Of a stretch of DNA of 64,000 nucleotides, positions 35,266 to 42,900 are shown piece by piece. Origin of the DNA: Acidimicrobiaceae bacterium (lineage in GTDB: Bacteria > Actinomycetota > Acidimicrobiia > Acidimicrobiales > Aldehydirespiratoraceae); contig VYCM01000141.1 in the NCBI GenBank assembly GCA_009843915.1, forward strand, positions 31,152 to 95,151, in the 5' to 3' direction. Made by a program: the position numbers and the translations under genes. The notes under the pieces were generated by a model, which made no database searches, was not told the DNA's origin, and saw only the letters and a list, made by a program, of their open reading frames with translations. How positions within the stretch are numbered: position 1 is the first letter of the stretch; the number at the start of each line of letters is the position of its first letter.

Positions 35266-35274
35266 GGCCCGGCC

Positions 35275-36711
35275 ATGTTCGACACGCTGACTAGCCGCTT
35301 CGAGACCGTCTTCTCCAGGCTGCGCGGCCGGGGACGTCTCTCGGTGGAGGATGTCGATGCCGCGCTGCGTGAGATCCGTGTGGCCCTGCTCGAAGCCGAC
35401 GTCAACCTGGATGTGGTCACCGGCCTCACCGGGCGCATCCGCCAGCGAGCCGTCGGTGAGGAGCTCTCGCGGGCACTCAATCCCGCCCAGCAGGTGGTCA
35501 AGATCGTGCTCTCGGAGCTCACCACCAGCCTCGGGGGTGAGCGGCTCGCCGTCAACTACGCGTCGGAGCCGCCCACTGTGGTGCTGCTGGCCGGTCTGCA
35601 GGGATCGGGCAAGACCACCAATGCGGCCAAGCTGGCCCAGTGGTTCCTGCGCCAGGGCCGCAGCCCGCTGCTGGTCGGTGCCGACCTGCAGCGGCCCGCC
35701 GCGGTCGAGCAGTTGCGGACACTGGGCGAGCGAGTCGGCGTTCCGGTGTTCAGCCACCGTCGAGGCCCGGTCAAAGCCGCGTCGGCCTCGCTGGCTGAAG
35801 CAACCCGAACGGGGCGGGACGTAGTCATCGTCGACACTGCGGGCCGTCTGGCCATCGACGCCGAGATGATGGATCAGGCGCGTCGGATCTCCAAGGCAGT
35901 GCGGCCCGACTACACGTTCCTGGTGGTCGACGCCACAGTCGGCCAGGACGCGGTGAACTCGGCCAAGGCCTTCCACGACACGCTCGCCCTCGACGGCGTG
36001 ATCCTCACCAAGCTGGACGGGGATGCCCGGGGTGGGGCGGCGCTGTCGGTTAAGGAGGTCGTGGGCCGGCCCATAGCGTTCGCCTCGGTCGGCGAGAAGC
36101 TGGAGGACTTCGAGCCCTTCCATCCCGATCGTCTCGCCAGCCGCATCCTGGGGATGGGCGATGTCGAGACACTGATCGATAAGGCCGAATCCGCTTTCGA
36201 GGCCGAGCAGGCCACCGAGACCGCTTCCAGGCTGCTGGAGGGAACGTTCACGTTCGACGACTTCCTGACCACGATGCAGCAGGTCCTCGGCATGGGCAAC
36301 CTGCGCAGCCTTATCGGCATGATGCCCGGAGTGCCGCGGGAACTGCGCGGCGCCGAAGTCGATGAGGGCCGCATCGGCCGCATCACCGGCATGATCCACT
36401 CGATGACGCCGCAGGAGCGCGCCGAGCCCGACATCATCGACGCCTCCCGCCGGCAGCGCATCGCGGCCGGTTCGGGCTGCCGCCCCAGCGACGTGAAGGC
36501 CCTGGTCGATCAGTTCAAGCAGATGCGGTCCATGATGAAGGGGCTCGGAGGGCTCGGTGGCAAGCGGGTGGCCGCGTCAAGGGCCCGGTCGTCCGCTTCC
36601 AAGCGGCGCGGCACCGGTGGCCGAACCACTCCCAAGGGGCCGGTGCCCGTTTCCAAGGCACCTCTAACCCTTCCAGGGTTGGAAAAGGGTGAGTGGCCCG
36701 GGTTGAATTGA
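35275..36711 (+). CDS. ffh: Signal recognition particle protein Ffh
   Basis: The 478-residue SRP54 homologue has an N domain, a GTPase G domain (P-loop GLQGSGKT at 107-114; 'VDTAGRLAIDAEMM'; 'LTKLDGDARGG') and a methionine-rich M domain that binds SRP RNA and signal sequences ('TTMQQVLGMGNLRSLIGMM', 'SGCRPSDVKALVDQFKQM'). A basic Ser/Arg/Pro-rich tail of ~40 residues ends the protein. It captures signal sequences co-translationally and partners FtsY, encoded just upstream. Confidence 0.97.
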   Translation: MFDTLTSRFETVFSRLRGRGRLSVEDVDAALREIRVALLEADVNLDVVTGLTGRIRQRAVGEELSRALNPAQQVVKIVLSELTTSLGGERLAVNYASEPPTVVLLAGLQGSGKTTNAAKLAQWFLRQGRSPLLVGADLQRPAAVEQLRTLGERVGVPVFSHRRGPVKAASASLAEATRTGRDVVIVDTAGRLAIDAEMMDQARRISKAVRPDYTFLVVDATVGQDAVNSAKAFHDTLALDGVILTKLDGDARGGAALSVKEVVGRPIAFASVGEKLEDFEPFHPDRLASRILGMGDVETLIDKAESAFEAEQATETASRLLEGTFTFDDFLTTMQQVLGMGNLRSLIGMMPGVPRELRGAEVDEGRIGRITGMIHSMTPQERAEPDIIDASRRQRIAAGSGCRPSDVKALVDQFKQMRSMMKGLGGLGGKRVAASRARSSASKRRGTGGRTTPKGPVPVSKAPLTLPGLEKGEWPGLN

Positions 36712-36748
36712 CCCTTCGCCGAGACATCGAGAGATCAGAGGAATCACA

Positions 36749-37060
36749 TTGGCTGTCAAGTTGCGCCTCATGCGGATGGGGAAGAAGAAACAACCCACCT
36801 ATCGCGTGGTGGCGGCAGACGCCCGAGCCCCCCGTAACGGGCGCTTCATCGAGATCATCGGGATATACGAGCCCCGCCAGGACCCGTCGGTGGTGCGGAT
36901 CGACAACGACCGCGCCCTGCACTGGCTGCGTCATGGCGCCCAGCCCACCGAGCGGGTGGAGAAGCTGCTGAAGATCAGCGGCGCCTGGGAGACCTTCCGG
37001 GGCCCCGAAGCAGCTGGGGCTGAGCCCGAAGCCGCCGGCACCGGGGACTCAGGCTCGTGA
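36749..37060 (+). CDS. rpsP: 30S ribosomal protein S16 (bS16)
   Basis: A 103-residue protein beginning 'MAVKLRLMRMGKKKQPTYRV', the S16 signature, with 'DARAPRNGRFIEIIGIYEP' following. About 20 C-terminal residues rich in Ala, Glu and Gly extend beyond the E. coli length, as in other actinobacteria. The start is TTG 36749, preceded by GAGGA. Its stop overlaps the khpA GTG start (GTGA), placing it in the rpsP-khpA-rimM-trmD-rplS operon. Confidence 0.96.
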   Translation: MAVKLRLMRMGKKKQPTYRVVAADARAPRNGRFIEIIGIYEPRQDPSVVRIDNDRALHWLRHGAQPTERVEKLLKISGAWETFRGPEAAGAEPEAAGTGDSGS

Positions 37061-37311
37061 GCGATCTGGCCCCCACCGCCCAGGCGATGTGCCATTACGT
37101 CGTCACGAGCATCGTCGACGACACTGATGCGGTTCAGGTCACCGCGACCTCGGCCGGCCCCGACGCGGTACGCCTCGACGTCCGTGTCGCGCAGGGCGAG
37201 ATGGGCAGGGTTATAGGCAAGCGAGGCCGGGTGGCGCACGCCATACGCACCCTCGTGCGCGCCGCCGGATCGCGCGACGAAGTCGACATCGAGGTCGAGT
37301 TCGTCGACTAG
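37057..37311 (+). CDS. khpA: KH-domain RNA-binding protein KhpA
   Basis: An 84-residue type-II KH protein with the GxxG loop 'VIGKRGRVAHAIRTLVRA' (IGKRG at 53-57). KhpA proteins, often with KhpB/Jag, bind RNA and affect cell elongation and division. Its location between rpsP and rimM is standard in Gram-positives. GTG start overlaps rpsP by 4 bp. Confidence 0.93.
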   Translation: MSDLAPTAQAMCHYVVTSIVDDTDAVQVTATSAGPDAVRLDVRVAQGEMGRVIGKRGRVAHAIRTLVRAAGSRDEVDIEVEFVD

Positions 37312-37345
37312 AAGCGTTGACTCGTCCGGCGCCGGGACCGCGCCT

Positions 37346-37807
37346 CTGCTGGAGATCGGCCGCGTCGGGCGGCCCCATGGCACGGGCGGTGAGGTAACCG
37401 TCACGCTGGTGTCGAACCGGCCCGAGCGTCTAGAGCCCGGATCCGAGCTGCAGACCGACCTGGGGATCCTGCAGGTCTCCTCGGCCCGCCCCCACAACAA
37501 GCGTCACCTTGTGACCTTCGCCGGTATCGACGACCGCAGCAAGGCCGAGGCTCTGAGGGGGCTGGTCCTTCGGGCCGCGCCGATCATGGACCCCGATGAG
37601 CTGTGGGTCCACGAGCTGATCGGTGCCCGGGTGGTCGACCAGTCCGGCACGGACCGGGGCTCTGTGGCGTCCGTTGTGGCCAATCCGGCCGGAGACCTGC
37701 TCGAACTCACCGACGGCGTCCTCGTGCCGTTGCGCTTCCTCGTGCGTTCGGTTCCCAGCGAGCGGATAGAGGTGGAGGTTCCCGACGGGCTGTTCGAAAC
37801 GACATGA
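37346..37807 (+). CDS. rimM: Ribosome maturation factor RimM, start codon missing or frameshifted
   Basis: The reading frame encodes a clear RimM: N-terminal 'LLEIGRVGRPHGTGGEVTV', then the PRC-barrel ('LWVHELIGARVVDQSGTDRG'). RimM assists 30S head assembly by binding S19. The conserved N-terminus lies upstream of the first ATG/GTG/TTG of this frame (GTG 37409), which would cut off ~21 conserved residues. A TTG at 37317, six bases after khpA, is in another frame; one extra G in the GGG at 37334-37336 would join it to the rimM frame. Coordinates start at CTG 37346 as a conservative boundary. Either an assembly error, a real frameshift or a rare start is involved. The stop overlaps trmD (ATGA). 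Confidence 0.85.
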   Translation: MLEIGRVGRPHGTGGEVTVTLVSNRPERLEPGSELQTDLGILQVSSARPHNKRHLVTFAGIDDRSKAEALRGLVLRAAPIMDPDELWVHELIGARVVDQSGTDRGSVASVVANPAGDLLELTDGVLVPLRFLVRSVPSERIEVEVPDGLFETT

Positions 37808-38559
37808 GCTATCGCATCGACATCTTCACGATCTTTCCCGACTTGGTGGAGACCATGGCCTCGGCCTCGGTCATCGGGCGCAGCCGCTCCGCCGGCAAGC
37901 TCGACGTGAGGGTCCACGACCTCAGGATGGCCGCCACCGACCGCCACCGGAGCACCGATGACGCGCCCTTCGGCGGGGGAGCGGGGATGGTGATGACGCC
38001 GCAGCCCCTGTTCGACGCGGTGGAGGCGGTCGGACCGCCCCGACCGCTCTTCTACCTGTCGCCCGCAGGTCGCCGCTTCGACCAGGCCATGGCCGGCCAA
38101 CTGGCCTCCGGGACCGGGTTCTCGATGCTCTGCGGGCGCTACGAGGGCGTCGATGAACGGGTCTGCCAGCACTTGGTGGACGGTGAGATCTCGGTCGGCG
38201 ACGTGGTCCTCTCAGGCGGTGAGGCAGCTGCGGGGGTGGTGCTGGAGGCAGTGGCGCGCTGCGTGCCCGGAGTACTCTCCAACGAGGCCTCTACCTCTGA
38301 GGAGTCCTTCCGCGACGGGCTGCTGGAATACCCCCAATACACCCGGCCGGCGAAGTTCCGGGATTGGCCCGTGCCCGAAGTGCTGCTGTCGGGCGATCAC
38401 GCTCGGGTGGCCCGCTGGCGCCGGGCCCAGTCGCTGGCCCGCACCATCGAGCGCCGACCCGACCTGATCGAAGCCCGCGGCGGCCTCAGCGACGAGGAGC
38501 GGAAGCTGCTCGAAGATTACGGTCTCGACGCCGGTGGAGGCGGGGGGCGGCGCTCGTAG
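37804..38559 (+). CDS. trmD: tRNA (guanine(37)-N1)-methyltransferase
   Basis: A 251-residue SPOUT-class knotted methyltransferase that makes m1G37 in tRNAs reading CNN codons, preventing +1 frameshifting. Motifs include 'DIFTIFPDLVE' at the start, 'DDAPFGGGAGMVM', 'LCGRYEGVDERV' and 'ISVGDVVLSGGE' in the trefoil knot. ATG 37804 overlaps the rimM stop. The long Gly-rich C-terminal end is not conserved. Confidence 0.96.
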   Translation: MSYRIDIFTIFPDLVETMASASVIGRSRSAGKLDVRVHDLRMAATDRHRSTDDAPFGGGAGMVMTPQPLFDAVEAVGPPRPLFYLSPAGRRFDQAMAGQLASGTGFSMLCGRYEGVDERVCQHLVDGEISVGDVVLSGGEAAAGVVLEAVARCVPGVLSNEASTSEESFRDGLLEYPQYTRPAKFRDWPVPEVLLSGDHARVARWRRAQSLARTIERRPDLIEARGGLSDEERKLLEDYGLDAGGGGGRRS

Positions 38560-38562
38560 ACT
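38557..38562 (+). promoter_or_regulatory. Candidate -10 element of rplS
   Basis: TAGACT overlaps the trmD stop and would give a leader of about 36 nt before rplS ATG 38605, including the hairpin at 38572-38586. Confidence 0.3.
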
Positions 38563-38571
38563 CCCCCAGCC

Positions 38572-38586
38572 CGGCCGTAGCGGCCG
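38572..38586 (+). other. Short hairpin in the trmD-rplS gap
   Basis: CGGCCG, loop TAG, CGGCCG gives a 6-bp stem ending 18 nt before the rplS start. It may be a structured leader or a weak terminator; no U-tract follows. Confidence 0.35.
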
Positions 38587-38604
38587 ATGTGAGCGGAGAC
38601 AGCC

Positions 38605-38952
38605 ATGAACCCCACTGACCTCGTTGATGCGCAGAACCTTCGCAACGACGTTCCGGAGTTCCAGCCGGGCGATACCGTCCGCGTGCACGTGCGGGTCGTG
38701 GAGGGCAACCGGGCCCGCACTCAGGTGTTCGAGGGTGTTGTGATCCGGCGTCAGGGCAGCGGGGTGCGCGAGACCTTCACCGTGCGGAAGGTGAGCTTCG
38801 GTGTGGGCGTGGAGCGGACGTTTCCCGTGCACACCCCGGTGATCGACCGCATCGAGCGCATCATCCAGGGCGATGTGCGCCGGGCGAAGCTGTACTACCT
38901 GCGCGACCGCGTCGGCAAGGCGGCCAAGGTCAAGGAAAAGCGCTATCGCTGA
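38605..38952 (+). CDS. rplS: 50S ribosomal protein L19 (bL19)
   Basis: A 115-residue protein with the L19 sequence '[20 protein letters not shown]' and 'RVQVFEG'-like '[20 protein letters not shown]'. It sits at the 30S-50S interface. A GCGGAG site precedes ATG 38605. In many actinobacteria lepB and rnhB follow rplS; here the yraN frame begins within or at its 3' end. Confidence 0.97.
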   Translation: MNPTDLVDAQNLRNDVPEFQPGDTVRVHVRVVEGNRARTQVFEGVVIRRQGSGVRETFTVRKVSFGVGVERTFPVHTPVIDRIERIIQGDVRRAKLYYLRDRVGKAAKVKEKRYR

Positions 38953-39331
38953 CCCCCGGTCCGGTGCCGCGCCAGGCCGCGGCCGGTCCCCTGACCTATC
39001 CAGGCAAGCCCGCGGCGCGTGGGGTGAGCGCAAGGCAGCCCGCTGGTATCGCGAGGCGGGCTACGAGATTCTCGACCAGAACTGGCGGGCGCCGTCGGGT
39101 GAGCTCGATCTGGTCCTGTTCCGCGACGGCGAGATCGTGTTCTGCGAGGTGAAATCGCGCCGCTCCGAACGCTACGGCGCAGCTGCCGAGGCGGTCGACC
39201 GTCGCAAGCAGCTCAAGATCCGGTCGCTGGCCGTCCAATGGCTGCAGGCCAACGATCGCCGGGGCCGGGTCCGCTTCGACGTCGCCACCGTCACCGGCGT
39301 CGAAGTCAAAGTGATCGAAGGCGCCTTCTAG
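38873..39331 (+). CDS. yraN: YraN family (UPF0102) nuclease-like protein
   Basis: The recognisable domain runs from '[19 protein letters not shown]' through '[17 protein letters not shown]' and '[14 protein letters not shown]' to the stop. This is the restriction-endonuclease-like fold of YraN (motif E...GELDLV...EVK). The family is often adjacent to comM/dprA and may process DNA, but its activity is unproven. The start is unclear: the only in-frame ATG/GTG/TTG is GTG 38873, which overlaps rplS by 80 bases and gives ~45 non-conserved residues. An ATC at the rplS stop is another possibility. Confidence 0.8.
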   Translation: MCAGRSCTTCATASARRPRSRKSAIADPRSGAAPGRGRSPDLSRQARGAWGERKAARWYREAGYEILDQNWRAPSGELDLVLFRDGEIVFCEVKSRRSERYGAAAEAVDRRKQLKIRSLAVQWLQANDRRGRVRFDVATVTGVEVKVIEGAF

Positions 39332-39525
39332 CGTTTGGTGCGCCGGTCCCAGCAGCCGCGGTGCCAGTGGCGCCGCAGGTCGGGTGCCTCGACGGGCACA
39401 ACTACGTAGTGGCCGGTTCCGGTCGGGATGGTGCGGTTGCAGTTGGGACAGATGTAGTCCTTGGTGGCCAGGTAGGACTGGATGAAGCGGACCTCCACCT
39501 CGCCGAGACGCTCCGGATCGTCCAC
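39328..39525 (-). CDS. Small CxxC protein, conserved-looking, function unknown
   Basis: About 65 residues (56 if GTG 39498 is used) with 'YICPNCNRTIPTGTGHYVVV' and 'RRHWHRGCWDRR'. The CxxC pair plus a later His and Cys could form a zinc site. I recall similar short proteins in actinobacterial genomes annotated only as hypothetical or ATP/GTP-binding, but cannot name a function. It lies five bases after the stop of the small membrane protein upstream, so the two probably form a transcript antisense to the main operon direction. It is tail to tail with yraN, overlapping by 4 bp. Confidence 0.6.
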   Translation of the reverse strand: MDDPERLGEVEVRFIQSYLATKDYICPNCNRTIPTGTGHYVVVPVEAPDLRRHWHRGCWDRRTKR

Positions 39526-39530
39526 GGCCC

Positions 39531-39641
39531 TCAGCCCAGCAACGCCCAGACCAACAGGCCGATGGCCACCAGCAGTCCCGCGGCCACGAAGACGAGATCG
39601 GAGCGCCGGCGACGGTGGGGACGGGTGGGGTCGAATCCCAT
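39531..39641 (-). CDS. 36-residue single-TM small membrane protein
   Basis: ATG 39641 opens a 36-codon frame: a basic N-terminus 'MGFDPTRPHRRRRSD' followed by one hydrophobic helix 'LVFVAAGLLVAIGLLVWALLG' shortened here by one residue in topology terms and then the stop. The positive-inside rule predicts the N-terminus in the cytoplasm. GATACT ends 6 nt upstream, consistent with a leaderless transcript. Function unknown; the amphipathic layout and clean start make it unlikely to be chance. Confidence 0.6.
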   Translation of the reverse strand: MGFDPTRPHRRRRSDLVFVAAGLLVAIGLLVWALLG

Positions 39642-39687
39642 GGTGCAAGTATCGTTGGGCGGCGATCCCGCCGCACCTCCTCGCGCC

Positions 39688-40056
39688 ATGATCCGACGCC
39701 GTCGACTCCCGCATCGCCTCCTGCTGGCAGCCCTGATCGCCGCGATGGCGGCCCTCGGAGCCTGCGCGGCCGACGACGTGCCGGCGGTGCCCGTGGGCCC
39801 GGACGGTTACCCGGACCGGGAGCTGGTCGCGGGGCGGCAGGTCTACATCGACCGCTGCGCCAACTGCCACGGCAACGACGGAGGTGGGGGACGGGGCACG
39901 AGGATCTCCGACGGCCGGATGATGACGCAGTATCCCAACGTTGCCGACCAAGTCGAGATCATCGTCGACGGGGTTCGGTCCATGCCCGCATTCGCGGAGG
40001 TGCTCGACCCCGGAGAAATCGCAGCTGTAGTCAGATATACACGAGAAGTGCTATAG
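39688..40056 (+). CDS. Lipoprotein c-type cytochrome
   Basis: A 122-residue protein with a basic signal peptide, lipobox LGAC, and a single heme-binding site CANCH with downstream Met ligand in 'SMPAF'. It should be a membrane-tethered, extracytoplasmic electron carrier of the mono-heme cytochrome c family, similar to cbb3/caa3-associated or alternative-complex carriers. ATG 39688 was chosen because the signal peptide begins there; ATG 39640 would add 16 residues. Its partner oxidase is not in the window. Confidence 0.87.
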   Translation: MIRRRRLPHRLLLAALIAAMAALGACAADDVPAVPVGPDGYPDRELVAGRQVYIDRCANCHGNDGGGGRGTRISDGRMMTQYPNVADQVEIIVDGVRSMPAFAEVLDPGEIAAVVRYTREVL

Positions 40057-40057
40057 T
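40052..40057 (+). promoter_or_regulatory. Candidate -10 element of comM-dprA
   Basis: TATAGT overlaps the cytochrome stop codon. A start near 40064 would give a leader of about 90 nt containing the hairpins described at 40067-40151. Confidence 0.4.
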
Positions 40058-40066
40058 TCCGGCTTA

Positions 40067-40151
40067 CTGCGTTTGACGCAGGATAGAACCCCGGCTCGCC
40101 GCCGGCCGAGTTGACGGCGGCCTCCGCTCCCCATGGACCACGGAGGCCGCC
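40067..40151 (+). promoter_or_regulatory. Structured comM leader with sequestered ribosome-binding site
   Basis: Three hairpins precede comM. CTGCG/CGCAG (40067-40081) and CCGGC/GCCGG (40091-40105) are small. The third is a perfect 11-bp stem GGCGGCCTCCG (40116-40126) with CGGAGGCCGCC (40141-40151), one base before ATG 40153. The only Shine-Dalgarno, GGAGG (40142-40146), lies inside its right arm. GCCGCC (40098-40103) can pair with GGCGGC (40116-40121) and would release the site, so a translational switch is possible. Confidence 0.6.
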
Positions 40152-40152
40152 A

Positions 40153-41664
40153 ATGCTCGCTACCGTCCGCTCCGCCACGCTCGTCGGGGTCTGGGGCCAT
40201 CCCGTCTCAGTAGAAGTCCATGCTGCCGACGGGCTGCCCGGATTCACCATTGTCGGGTTGCCCGACGCCTCGTGCCGCGAGGCCCGCGACCGGGTCCGGG
40301 CCGCCATCGTGTCCAGCGAGCTCAAGTGGCCGTCGAAGCGCATCACCGTCAACCTGGCCCCGAGCGACGTTCCCAAGTCGGGCGCCGGTCTCGACCTGGC
40401 CGTGGCGGTGGGCGTGCTCGCCGCCGACGGGCAGCTCGAAGCCGCGTCGATCACCGACCTCGGGGTGCTCGGGCAACTGGGCCTCGACGGGTCGGTGCGG
40501 CCCGTGCCGGGGGCGCTGCCCCTGGTCGACGCCATGGACAACTCGTCGATCGTGGTGGCCGCCCGCGACAGCACGGTGGCCGAACTGGTGGCTCCCGAAC
40601 GGGTCCGACCCGTCAACCACCTCAAGGAGGTGTTCGAGGCGCTGGCCGGCACGGAGCCCTGGCCCGTTCCGCCCGTCGCTCGAAGCTCGCCCTGCGCCGA
40701 GCCCGAGCCCGACCTCTCCGACATCGCGGGCCAGCCGCTGGCCCGGTGGGCCCTGGAGGTGGCCGCCGCCGGCGGGCACCACCTGCTGCTGGTCGGGCCC
40801 CCCGGCGCGGGCAAGACCATGCTGGCCCGCCGCCTCGTCGGCGTGCTGCCTGACCTGTCGCACGCGGAGTCCCTGGAGGTCACCCGGGTCCACTCGGCGG
40901 CCGGGCTGGCCCTTCCCGACGGCCTGATCACTCGACCCCCGTTCCGGGCGCCCCACCACTCGTCGTCAATGGCTGCGCTGGTGGGCGGGGGCACGGCCCG
41001 GGCCAGACCGGGGGAGGTGAGCGCGGCCACCGGCGGCGTTCTCTTCCTCGACGAACTCGGAGAGTTCGCGCCATCGGTGCTGGACGCGCTGCGCCAGCCG
41101 CTGGAGGAGGGCATGATCCGGGTGGCCCGCTCCCAGGGCATGGTCGAGCACCCGGCCCGTTTCCTGCTGGTGGCGGCCATGAACCCCTGCCCGTGCGGGG
41201 CCGGCGGCACGGTCGGCTGCCGGTGCGCTCCGGGGGCGCTGGCCCGCTACCAGCGCAGGCTGTCGGGCCCCTTCGTCGACCGCCTCGATCTGGTGGTCCG
41301 CGTGGACCGACCCGATCCGGCCGACCTGCTCGACACCGGGCCGAGCACCCCCAGCGCCGAGGTCGCCGAACGGGTGGCGGCTGTCCGGGTCCGAGCCCGT
41401 CAGCGGGGCGTCGCCAGCAACGGCGAGCTGTCCGGGCCGGACCTGGAACGGCACGCCCCCATGGACCACGCCGCCACGGAAGTGTTGCGGGCCGCCCTGA
41501 CCGAAGGACGTCTGAGCGCCCGGGGCCTGCGCCGGGTCCGCACAGTGGCCCGCACGATTCGCGACCTTGACGATGGCGGCCACGAACTGCGAGCGACCGA
41601 CGTGCTTGCGGCTCTCTCGCTCAGGATGCGGCTCGACAGCGCGGGAGGCCTAGTCCATGGATGA
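40153..41664 (+). CDS. comM: YifB/ComM family Mg-chelatase-like AAA ATPase
   Basis: The 503-residue protein has an N-terminal Lon-like domain ('GFTIVGLPDASCREARDRVR'), a central AAA+ domain (Walker A GPPGAGKT at 215-222; 'GGVLFLDELGEF' as Walker B) and a cysteine cluster 'NPCPCGAGG...GCRC' that likely binds zinc. ComM is a hexameric helicase that promotes branch migration of incoming DNA during natural transformation. ATG 40153 lies one base after the leader hairpin. Its 3' end overlaps dprA by 8 bp. Confidence 0.93.
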   Translation: MLATVRSATLVGVWGHPVSVEVHAADGLPGFTIVGLPDASCREARDRVRAAIVSSELKWPSKRITVNLAPSDVPKSGAGLDLAVAVGVLAADGQLEAASITDLGVLGQLGLDGSVRPVPGALPLVDAMDNSSIVVAARDSTVAELVAPERVRPVNHLKEVFEALAGTEPWPVPPVARSSPCAEPEPDLSDIAGQPLARWALEVAAAGGHHLLLVGPPGAGKTMLARRLVGVLPDLSHAESLEVTRVHSAAGLALPDGLITRPPFRAPHHSSSMAALVGGGTARARPGEVSAATGGVLFLDELGEFAPSVLDALRQPLEEGMIRVARSQGMVEHPARFLLVAAMNPCPCGAGGTVGCRCAPGALARYQRRLSGPFVDRLDLVVRVDRPDPADLLDTGPSTPSAEVAERVAAVRVRARQRGVASNGELSGPDLERHAPMDHAATEVLRAALTEGRLSARGLRRVRTVARTIRDLDDGGHELRATDVLAALSLRMRLDSAGGLVHG

Positions 41665-42841
41665 CGTGACTGCGACGCCGAAGCAGTGGTCGGTGGATGA
41701 CGGACCCGCGACGCCGAAGGAGCGGGGCGTCTACGCCGCCGCGTTGGCGTCGTTGCCGCGGGCGACGCCGCGACGGCTCGATCAGCTGCTCCGCAAGCAA
41801 GATCCGGCCAAGGTCTGGAAGAAGGTGGAGACAGGCCAGATGGCCAAGTGGGTGGCCGGCGACGACCTTCACGACATCTGGCGGGACCACGCCCGCGGCA
41901 CCGACCTCACCGCAATGGCTGCCCAGCTCGAATCACTGGACGCGTGGGTGACCACGCCGGCCAACATCCAGCATCCGTTCGCCCTCATCTACGACCTCGA
42001 TCCGGCGCCGATCCTGTTCCGCCGCGGCCGCATGCCCGACCCGACGGCGCCGGCCGTGGCCATCGTGGGCACCCGGCGCTGCACCCCCACTGGACGCTCG
42101 GTGGCGATGGAGCTGGGATCGGGCCTGGCCGCAGCCGGTGTGACCGTGGTGTCGGGCCTCGCCCTGGGGATAGACGGGGCTGCCCACCGGGGCGCGTTGG
42201 CCACGGACGGCGCACCCGTGGTTGGCGTGGTCGGCAGCGGCCTGGACGTTGTGTACCCGAGGGGCAACCGCGACCTGTGGGAAGCCGTGAGCGCGGCCGG
42301 AACGCTGCTCTCGGAGGCGCCGCTGGGCGCAGAGCCGGAGGGTTGGCGCTTCCCGGCCCGCAACCGGCTGCTGGCGGCCCTCGCCGACGTGGTTGTAGTG
42401 GTGGAGTCCAAGCGAGCCGGAGGCTCGATGCACACGGTTGAGGAGGCCATCCGCCGCGAGGTCACGGTCATGGCCGTGCCCGGCTCGGTTCGCAACCCGG
42501 CCGCGGAGGGCACCAACCTGCTGCTGAGCGAGGGCTGCGCTCCGGCCTGCTCCACCGAGGACGTGCTGGTCGCTCTGGAACTGGCCACCGCCGGTCCACC
42601 CGGAGGCACCCAACCGTCCCTTGCCCTATCGCGCCGTGTTCAGTCTGGGAACGCAGTCAGTGGGATCGAGCTCGACCTGCTCCAGAAGCGGCTGCTGGAC
42701 TTCCTCGACGATGGCCCGGTGAGCCTCGACACACTGGTGCTGCGGACCGGGGCACCCGCGCCCGAAGTGCTGGTCGCGGCCGAAGGCCTCGAGCGTCTAG
42801 GCCTGCTCGCCCGAGACGGCGCCCGCGTCCTGCGGGCCTAG
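41657..42841 (+). CDS. dprA: DNA-processing protein DprA
   Basis: A 394-residue DprA with an N-terminal helical region, the Rossmann-like core ('VAIVGTRRCTPTGRSVAMEL', 'VVSGLALGIDGAAHRGAL', 'GSGLDVVYPRGNRDLW', 'FPARNRLLAALAD') and a C-terminal winged-helix domain ('LLDFLDDGPVSLDTLVLRTG'). It protects incoming ssDNA and loads RecA. Pairing with comM and xerC is the usual order. It overlaps comM, so the two are probably translated together. No com pilus genes lie in the window, so competence itself is not demonstrated. Confidence 0.95.
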   Translation: MDDVTATPKQWSVDDGPATPKERGVYAAALASLPRATPRRLDQLLRKQDPAKVWKKVETGQMAKWVAGDDLHDIWRDHARGTDLTAMAAQLESLDAWVTTPANIQHPFALIYDLDPAPILFRRGRMPDPTAPAVAIVGTRRCTPTGRSVAMELGSGLAAAGVTVVSGLALGIDGAAHRGALATDGAPVVGVVGSGLDVVYPRGNRDLWEAVSAAGTLLSEAPLGAEPEGWRFPARNRLLAALADVVVVVESKRAGGSMHTVEEAIRREVTVMAVPGSVRNPAAEGTNLLLSEGCAPACSTEDVLVALELATAGPPGGTQPSLALSRRVQSGNAVSGIELDLLQKRLLDFLDDGPVSLDTLVLRTGAPAPEVLVAAEGLERLGLLARDGARVLRA

Positions 42842-42888
42842 AGGACTGAGCTTCGCCGTGAGGTCACGGCGAGGACAGTGTGGATAAC

Positions 42889-42894
42889 TACACT
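42889..42894 (+). promoter_or_regulatory. Candidate -10 element of xerC
   Basis: TACACT ends 6 nt before GTG 42901. It lies inside the longer frame beginning at GTG 42880 and favours the later start. Confidence 0.35.
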
Positions 42895-42900
42895 CGGCTT

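Noticed and set aside
35183..35274. Small SRP RNA gene next to ffh
   Set aside because: The conserved domain IV core (GGAAGG ... AGCAGC type) is absent; only inverted repeats are seen.
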